From CAZXCQ01 sp964639275 (GTDB lineage: Bacteria; Desulfobacterota; DSM-4660; Desulfatiglandales; Desulfatiglandaceae), in NCBI GenBank assembly GCA_964639275.1, contig CAZXCQ010000107.1:1-18680 (forward strand): a DNA stretch of 18,680 nt. The letters run 5' to 3'. Shown here piece after piece: positions 14,123 to 18,680 of the stretch (position 1 is the stretch's first letter; the number at the start of each line of letters is the position of its first letter). The notes beneath the pieces were generated by a model, which was given only the letters and a program-made list of their open reading frames with translations, was not told the DNA's origin and did no database searches. A program made the position numbers and the translations under genes.

Positions 14123-15451
14123 GTGAAGATCGATCTAATCAATCCAAATAACCCACCCAATGCGGCCAACGTTCCTTTTCTGCAAAAAGGCCTCCTTTCA
14201 TGGAATGCAAAGGCCTATTCTCCCCCCCTCAATCTCTGTATGGTCGCCGCCTATACTCCTGGCGATTTTGAAATATCGATCACAGATGAATGTGTCAGAC
14301 CGATCGACTTCGAAAAAGACCTGGATCTGATAGGAATCACGGCCTATACCAACAATGCCCCCAGGGCCTATGAGATTGCCGACACCTTTCGCAAACGGAG
14401 GGTGCCAGTGGTTATGGGTGGGATCCATGTATCGAATCTTCCTGAGGAAGCGTTGGAACATTGCGATGCTGTCGTGGTTGGTGAGGCGGAGGGGGCCTGG
14501 GAGCGCCTGATCACCGACTTTTTCCATGGCCGGTTGCAGCGAATATACCAGAACGACCGCTTGGTCAACCTTCGAGGGTTGCCCGTGCCCAGGAGGGATC
14601 TTCTTATCCCCAGCGATTACGTGACCATCAACACGGTGCAAACCGCTCGCGGTTGCCCCAAGAATTGTAGCTTCTGTTCGGTGACCCGGTTTAACGGAAA
14701 GACCTACCGATTTCGTCCCATTGACGAAGTAATCCAAGAGATCAAGAGTCTTCCTTCACGAAATGTATTCATTATCGATGACAATATCTTTAGCCATCGC
14801 GAGCGAACACGCAGACTGTTTCAGGCCATGGCTGGCGTCGGGATTCGGTGGGGAAGCCAATGCACCATATCGATTGCCCGTGATCCTGAAATGTTGGAAT
14901 TGGCTGCAGCAAGCGGATGCGTTGGATTGGCAATCGGGCTCGAGTCTTTCTCAAAGGAAAGCCTGCAAGGGGCCCACAAACGTTTCAACGATCCCGACCA
15001 ATTCTACCGAGAAATCGAGACGATCAAGAGTCATGGAATTCTGATCTGGGGGTCCTTTGTCCTTGGGTTTGACGAGGACGACGAGAAAAGCCTCGAAAAG
15101 ACAATCCGGATGGCCAAGGCATCCAAACTCGATTTTGCCTGTTTTAACTTTCTGACACCACTGCCAGGAACGGTGGTCTATGACAGCTTCGAAAAAGAGG
15201 ATCGCTTGGCCAACAAAGACTGGTCCAACTACAACATGGCCAACCTCGTCTTCCATCCAGTCGGGGTGACCAGTAAGGTTTTGGAAGGGAAGCTGAGAAA
15301 GGCTTGGCTTGAATTCTATTCTATCAGGGCCATCATCAACCGTCTCGGTCTTTCATTTGGGAAAGGCTGGTTTTTCATCTGGCTAGTAAACCTGGCCCTC
15401 TTTTTCTATACCCGAAAGAAGTTACAGTGGGATAGGAAAAATCGCCATTGA
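14123..15451 (+). CDS. B12-binding-domain radical SAM protein with C-terminal membrane helix
   Basis: Class B radical SAM enzymes pair cobalamin with SAM and commonly methylate or rearrange unactivated carbons. The 442-residue protein starts IDLINPNNPP, followed by a cobalamin-binding Rossmann-like domain (about 30-150: DLIGITAYTNNAPRAYEIAD, VPVVMGGIHVSNLPEEAL, VVGEAE). The radical SAM domain has RGCPKNCSFC (C178, C182, C185), then VFIIDDNIF, GLAIGLES and WGSFVLGFD. The B12 domain lacks an obvious DxHxxG, as is usual for this base-off class. A hydrophobic stretch WFFIWLVNLALFFY near residue 415, followed by basic residues, suggests membrane attachment. The start is GTG 14123 after AGAGGAAG. 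It probably shares the transcript of the preceding radical SAM gene. Related membrane-linked enzymes act on lipids, hopanoids or pigments; the specific role is unknown. Confidence 0.9.
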   Translation: MKIDLINPNNPPNAANVPFLQKGLLSWNAKAYSPPLNLCMVAAYTPGDFEISITDECVRPIDFEKDLDLIGITAYTNNAPRAYEIADTFRKRRVPVVMGGIHVSNLPEEALEHCDAVVVGEAEGAWERLITDFFHGRLQRIYQNDRLVNLRGLPVPRRDLLIPSDYVTINTVQTARGCPKNCSFCSVTRFNGKTYRFRPIDEVIQEIKSLPSRNVFIIDDNIFSHRERTRRLFQAMAGVGIRWGSQCTISIARDPEMLELAAASGCVGLAIGLESFSKESLQGAHKRFNDPDQFYREIETIKSHGILIWGSFVLGFDEDDEKSLEKTIRMAKASKLDFACFNFLTPLPGTVVYDSFEKEDRLANKDWSNYNMANLVFHPVGVTSKVLEGKLRKAWLEFYSIRAIINRLGLSFGKGWFFIWLVNLALFFYTRKKLQWDRKNRH

Positions 15452-15511
15452 ACCTTAACTGCCTTTCCGGGGCAAAACGGGTCTGCCTGTAGATGCCTGA
15501 CTTTCGCTATT

Positions 15512-16816
15512 TCATGCGGCGCACAGCCTCCTGACGATTTCCGTAAACACCGCCGTTCCCTTCACCATATTCTCTACGGAGATCTTTTCATCTATCCCGT
15601 GAACTCGGTCGAGATCTTCCAGGCTCACCAGGGCAGGGCATACGCCATAAGCGGGGATCTTTTTTTGCCTAAAGAGACGCGAGTCCGAGGTAGCAAAGAG
15701 GAGCGAAGGGGTAACCATGGCGCCGGGAAAGCCTTCCGCGAGGACATTTTTTAGGATTGAGAAGAGTTCCGTATTCGGGGGCGATTCGGTTGGCTCATTG
15801 CGCATAAGACACTCGATTTCGATATCATCATCTCCCAGTTTGTTCTTTACCTGCGCGACAAAGGCATCGATGTCCTGACCGGGTAGAAGCCTGATATCCA
15901 GTTGGGCCTCGGCCCGAGTCGGGATGACGTTAGACTTGATGCCCGCCTGCATCGTGGTCAAGCTGATGGTGTTCCTCACCATGGCCGAAATCTGACGCAC
16001 AGCGATCAGGCCGCTCTGGGTCAGGATTTGCGTCAGGGTCTCGGGACTCCCGTCATCAAGGTAAGGTTTTAGGAATTCCAGACCGCTGCCGAGCTGTTTG
16101 AAATACTCGGCAATGATAGGAGTAATGGTTATGGGAGCCTCCTTGGCCAGGAGTCTGGCCAGGGCGTGGGTCATCTTCTCCAGGGCGTTTTCTCCATGGG
16201 GAAGGGAGCCATGGCCCGGCGGACCAGTCCGGGTGAGTTTGAGCCAGCAGACCCCTTTTTCCGCACGAGACGCCATGATCACGGGTCTGTTGGGAATAAG
16301 CCCTATAACCCCATACCCTCCCTCATTGAGCACCCCCTCGGCCTGGAAATCCTCATAGTGGTTATCAAGGAGGTACTTCACACCCCAAAAACCCCCCGTC
16401 TCCTCGTCAGCAACGGCCAGAAATATAAGGTCGCGGGGCGGCCTTTGCCCCCTTCTCTTGACATCCAGAAAGGCCAAGAGTTCCATAATGGCCTGCCCTT
16501 TCATGTCCAGGGCCCCCCGGCCGTGGACATATCCGTCTTTTACCTCACCACCAAATGGATCGAAGCTCCATTCCTCGGCCTGGGCCGGGACCACGTCCAT
16601 ATGGTTCAGGAGGATCACCGGACCTTTATCGCCCGTACCCGGTATGACAGCGCGCAATGAAACCCGTCCCGGCTCAGGCTCGTAGGTCCTGTATTTGACC
16701 CCTTCCTTGTCCATGATTGCGGCAAAAAACTGGGCTCCCCCTGCTTCATTTCCCGGAGGATTGGTTGTATTGATCTGAATGTATCGCGACAACAGGTCTA
16801 CCGATTCATGTGTCAT
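15512..16816 (-). CDS. M20-family metallopeptidase (ArgE/DapE/ACY1-type)
   Basis: This is a cytoplasmic two-zinc amidohydrolase or carboxypeptidase that removes acyl groups or C-terminal residues from small peptides and N-acyl amino acids. The 434-residue protein opens with YIQINTTNPPGNE and has the metal site LLNHMDVVP (H72, D74), GRGALDMKG (D104), ADEETGG (E138 general base, E139 ligand), NEGGYG and the C-terminal VHGIDEKIS (H406). A lid domain contains GPPGHGSLPHGENAL. All catalytic residues are present and length is typical. The ATG at 16816 is preceded by AAGGGGG. It converges on the B12-radical SAM gene with 60 bases between stops, so it is transcribed separately. No signal peptide is seen. 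Substrate not determinable. Confidence 0.92.
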   Translation of the reverse strand: MTHESVDLLSRYIQINTTNPPGNEAGGAQFFAAIMDKEGVKYRTYEPEPGRVSLRAVIPGTGDKGPVILLNHMDVVPAQAEEWSFDPFGGEVKDGYVHGRGALDMKGQAIMELLAFLDVKRRGQRPPRDLIFLAVADEETGGFWGVKYLLDNHYEDFQAEGVLNEGGYGVIGLIPNRPVIMASRAEKGVCWLKLTRTGPPGHGSLPHGENALEKMTHALARLLAKEAPITITPIIAEYFKQLGSGLEFLKPYLDDGSPETLTQILTQSGLIAVRQISAMVRNTISLTTMQAGIKSNVIPTRAEAQLDIRLLPGQDIDAFVAQVKNKLGDDDIEIECLMRNEPTESPPNTELFSILKNVLAEGFPGAMVTPSLLFATSDSRLFRQKKIPAYGVCPALVSLEDLDRVHGIDEKISVENMVKGTAVFTEIVRRLCAA

Positions 16817-17323
16817 GTTTGCCCCCTTCGACTGGTATTCCTATTCCATGCGAAAGCCAAAAGGTAATTTCTCAAAACCGATTCCCTCATCTACCTCCCG
16901 ATAACCAGGCCCCTTTTCTGGGAAGCAATGATGATGGTTTCGTAAGAAGTCAAAATCTCACGCAAAACCGCGAAGTTCACAAAGTTTACCCATTAATATC
17001 AAATGATATTTTCTTGGCGTCTCTGTGCGAAAATATAGTTTTTCGATATCGTCAATGATAGAAAAAAGAGGGTGGCATGTCAACAACGACTGGAAACCAT
17101 ATACCCCCTTTTTCTGAGCTGACAAAAAGTGATTTGACCAAAATACCCACACCGGGTAATATCAGGTGGCTCAGACAAATGCGCCGGTGGATTCCAGATG
17201 GGTGCCAAACCAGAATCCATTCAACCCCCCGATTTTTGAGAAATTATGTTTGGTAAATGTCTCCTCTATTAACCGAGGGGACGAATAGATCAATGGACAT
17301 GGCCATATTGATAGAGGTGAATC
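16817..17323. other. 507-base divergent spacer with weak inverted repeats
   Basis: The spacer separates the M20 gene (minus) from the chemoreceptor gene (plus) and must hold both promoters, but no convincing -35/-10 pair or sigma28-type site was found. It is AT-rich. It contains the palindromic element at 16961-17029 and a 7-base inverted repeat TGGATTC (17188-17194) / GAATCCA (17213-17219) around 18 bases. No coding frame with a family resemblance is present on either strand. Confidence 0.4.
16961..17029. repeat. Degenerate palindromic intergenic repeat (GCAAA/CGTCTCTGTGCG type)
   Basis: The left part CGCAAAACCGCGAAGTTCAC and the right part CTTGGCGTCTCTGTGCG are imperfect complements. They flank a perfect central inverted repeat AATATCA (16995-17001) / TGATATT (17004-17010). 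The wording recalls dispersed repeats built of CGCAAAG-like units seen between genes in many environmental bacteria. Only one copy is in the window, so repeat status is inferred. Confidence 0.3.
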
Positions 17324-18680
17324 GTGAAAAAGAGGGGCCTATTACCGAGAAGCATAAGGGGTAAGCTTGTCTTCTATTTTGGCATGACGGTAACTCTGGT
17401 GGTACTTCTGATCCTTGTGGTGTTTTCGCAAAACATGTACAGAGAGCTGGTGAGAAACAACGATCTCCTTATCCAGGCCAATACGCAAGCGATAGCCAAC
17501 AGGATCGATGAAAGAAATCTTGAAGCTGTGACAATTGCAAAGACCATGGCGCTGGCACAGAAAAGCGGCCTCTTTGGTAAACGGGAGGACTCATCTCTGT
17601 ATGCCAGGAACATCCTGTTAGAAAACCCGAAGCTTACAGGGACCTATTTTGGATATGAGCCAAATGCTGATCAGGATGACAAGGCATATTTGGAAAAAGT
17701 AGGTGATAGAAAGCAAGGGTTAGACAAAGACGGCCGTTTTCTCCCTTACTGGTTTGTTGATCAGCGTGACAAGGGCAAGGTTGCCATTAACCCCCTTATT
17801 GACATGGAAAAGAGCCTTTACTACGAGGGCTGCAAAGAGAAATTCCTTTCAGATAGCAAAGAGAAATATATGATCACCGAACCCTATTTCTATGAAGGCA
17901 AGATGATCGTGGAGCAGACTTTTCCTATTGAAATAAATGGTCAATTTATGGGTATTGCGGGTGTGGACCGTTCCCTAACGGACATCCATACCTATCTGGA
18001 GCGTTTTAAACCCTATAAATCAGCGGCCTTTGTATTGCTCAGTCGGAAGGGCCGGATCATTTCTTCAACCATGGATCTGGCATCAGAAAAGACTTTTGGC
18101 CAACTCGTGCAAGCATCCCCCGGAGAAGACAAGAAGGCAGAGACCCAGGTCGACAGACGGTTGATGACCCGAAATATGGCAGAGACCGACTATAGCAATC
18201 TCCTGAAGCTTTTCTACGAACACTCGGGCCCTCCTATTCTTATCCGGCGGGTAGACCCCCTGGATGGCCAAACCTATATCTTTTCGGGGGCAAAGATTCA
18301 GACAGGGGATTGGACCATTGTCATGCGTGTTTCTGAAGGTGAGGTGACGTCGCCAATCAGGGATACCCTGATTAAGGTCCTGGGGCTTTCGGTGGCCGGC
18401 CTGTTCATAACCTTTATGATTATAACCTGGTTGGCGAGGAAGATTAGCAGACCTATCTCGCAGGCCGTTGAGATCGCCAAAAAGGTTGCCGAGGGAGATT
18501 TCACGGCCAAGGTGGGGGTCAGATCCGAAGATGAGACGGGGCATCTCCTTTTGGCCCTGGAGACTATGACTCAAAACCTCAACTCCCTGGTTGGTCAGGT
18601 TCAGCGCTCCGGCATACAGGTGACATCTTCATCTACCGAGCTGGCTGCCACTGCCAAGGAGCAGGAAGTCACCATGACGA
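17324..18680 (+). CDS. Methyl-accepting chemotaxis protein with periplasmic double-Cache domain (partial, runs off right edge)
   Basis: This is a transmembrane chemoreceptor that would control CheA kinase in response to a periplasmic ligand. 452 codons are open to the window end. Order: basic N-terminus, membrane span about 15-34 (LVFYFGMTVTLVVLLILVVF), and a periplasmic region of about 310 residues with Cache features (TGTYFGYEPNA, FLPYWFVDQ, ITEPYFYEGKMIVEQTFPI, GQFMGIAGVDRSL). Then come a second span about 352-372 and a HAMP linker (ARKISRPISQAVEIAKKVAEGDF...DETGHLL). The signalling coiled coil begins (SSSTELAATAKEQE). The conserved hairpin tip and methylation sites lie beyond the edge, so a MCP rather than another Cache-HAMP sensor is inferred from the helix start. 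GTG 17324 is chosen for AGAGGTGA just upstream and for placing the first span correctly. Ligands of such domains are often amino acids or organic acids. Confidence 0.88.
   Translation, partial: MKKRGLLPRSIRGKLVFYFGMTVTLVVLLILVVFSQNMYRELVRNNDLLIQANTQAIANRIDERNLEAVTIAKTMALAQKSGLFGKREDSSLYARNILLENPKLTGTYFGYEPNADQDDKAYLEKVGDRKQGLDKDGRFLPYWFVDQRDKGKVAINPLIDMEKSLYYEGCKEKFLSDSKEKYMITEPYFYEGKMIVEQTFPIEINGQFMGIAGVDRSLTDIHTYLERFKPYKSAAFVLLSRKGRIISSTMDLASEKTFGQLVQASPGEDKKAETQVDRRLMTRNMAETDYSNLLKLFYEHSGPPILIRRVDPLDGQTYIFSGAKIQTGDWTIVMRVSEGEVTSPIRDTLIKVLGLSVAGLFITFMIITWLARKISRPISQAVEIAKKVAEGDFTAKVGVRSEDETGHLLLALETMTQNLNSLVGQVQRSGIQVTSSSTELAATAKEQEVTMT

Overview
The window looks like chromosomal DNA of a Gram-negative, probably anaerobic bacterium, most likely a Desulfobacterota (deltaproteobacterial) lineage. 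This is an inference from moderate GC, a truncated hybrid histidine kinase with the VMGRSGTGLG / KDYMGHGEEILV / KLGAGKY style common in that group, a UroD-like corrinoid methyltransferase, and a pair of radical SAM enzymes, one with a B12-binding domain. There is no rRNA, tRNA, CRISPR array or intact mobile element.

Region 1 (1-2388, minus strand) is a CecR-YbhG-YbhF-like efflux operon: a TetR-family regulator, an HlyD/YbhG-type membrane-fusion protein, and an ABC ATPase running off the left edge. The fusion-protein gene carries an in-frame stop and a one-base frameshift, so as written it is broken. The regulator abuts, and partly overlaps in antisense, the 3' remnant of a CstA peptide/pyruvate transporter gene (about 2342-2914, plus). 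The two homologies meet near base 2343, which marks a rearrangement (or assembly) junction.

Region 2 (3137-10291) is a metabolic block. A small nitroreductase (minus) is divergent from a plus-strand series: FAH-family hydrolase, HSL-type alpha/beta hydrolase, UroD-family methyltransferase, then a tightly overlapping carbohydrate-type ABC importer (binding protein, two permeases) with no ATPase gene beside it. These may together take up and break down one organic substrate, but the substrate cannot be read from the sequence. An RseC-like membrane protein (minus) overlaps the last permease tail to tail.

Region 3 (10812-12610) is gene-poor and decayed. About 1 kb has nothing recognisable, followed by a histidine-kinase/receiver remnant with a frameshift and an internal deletion of most of the receiver.

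Region 4 (12405-15451) is the most interesting. A strong sigma70-like promoter is followed by an unannotated 42-codon ORF, a radical SAM protein with extra SPASM-like cysteines, and a B12-binding radical SAM protein with a C-terminal membrane helix. The small ORF sits 36 bases before the first radical SAM gene, a layout that resembles a precursor peptide next to its modifying enzyme (hypothesis only). A convergent M20 metallopeptidase follows.

Region 5 (16817-18680) is a 507-base spacer with weak inverted repeats and then the 5' part of a double-Cache methyl-accepting chemotaxis protein cut by the right edge.
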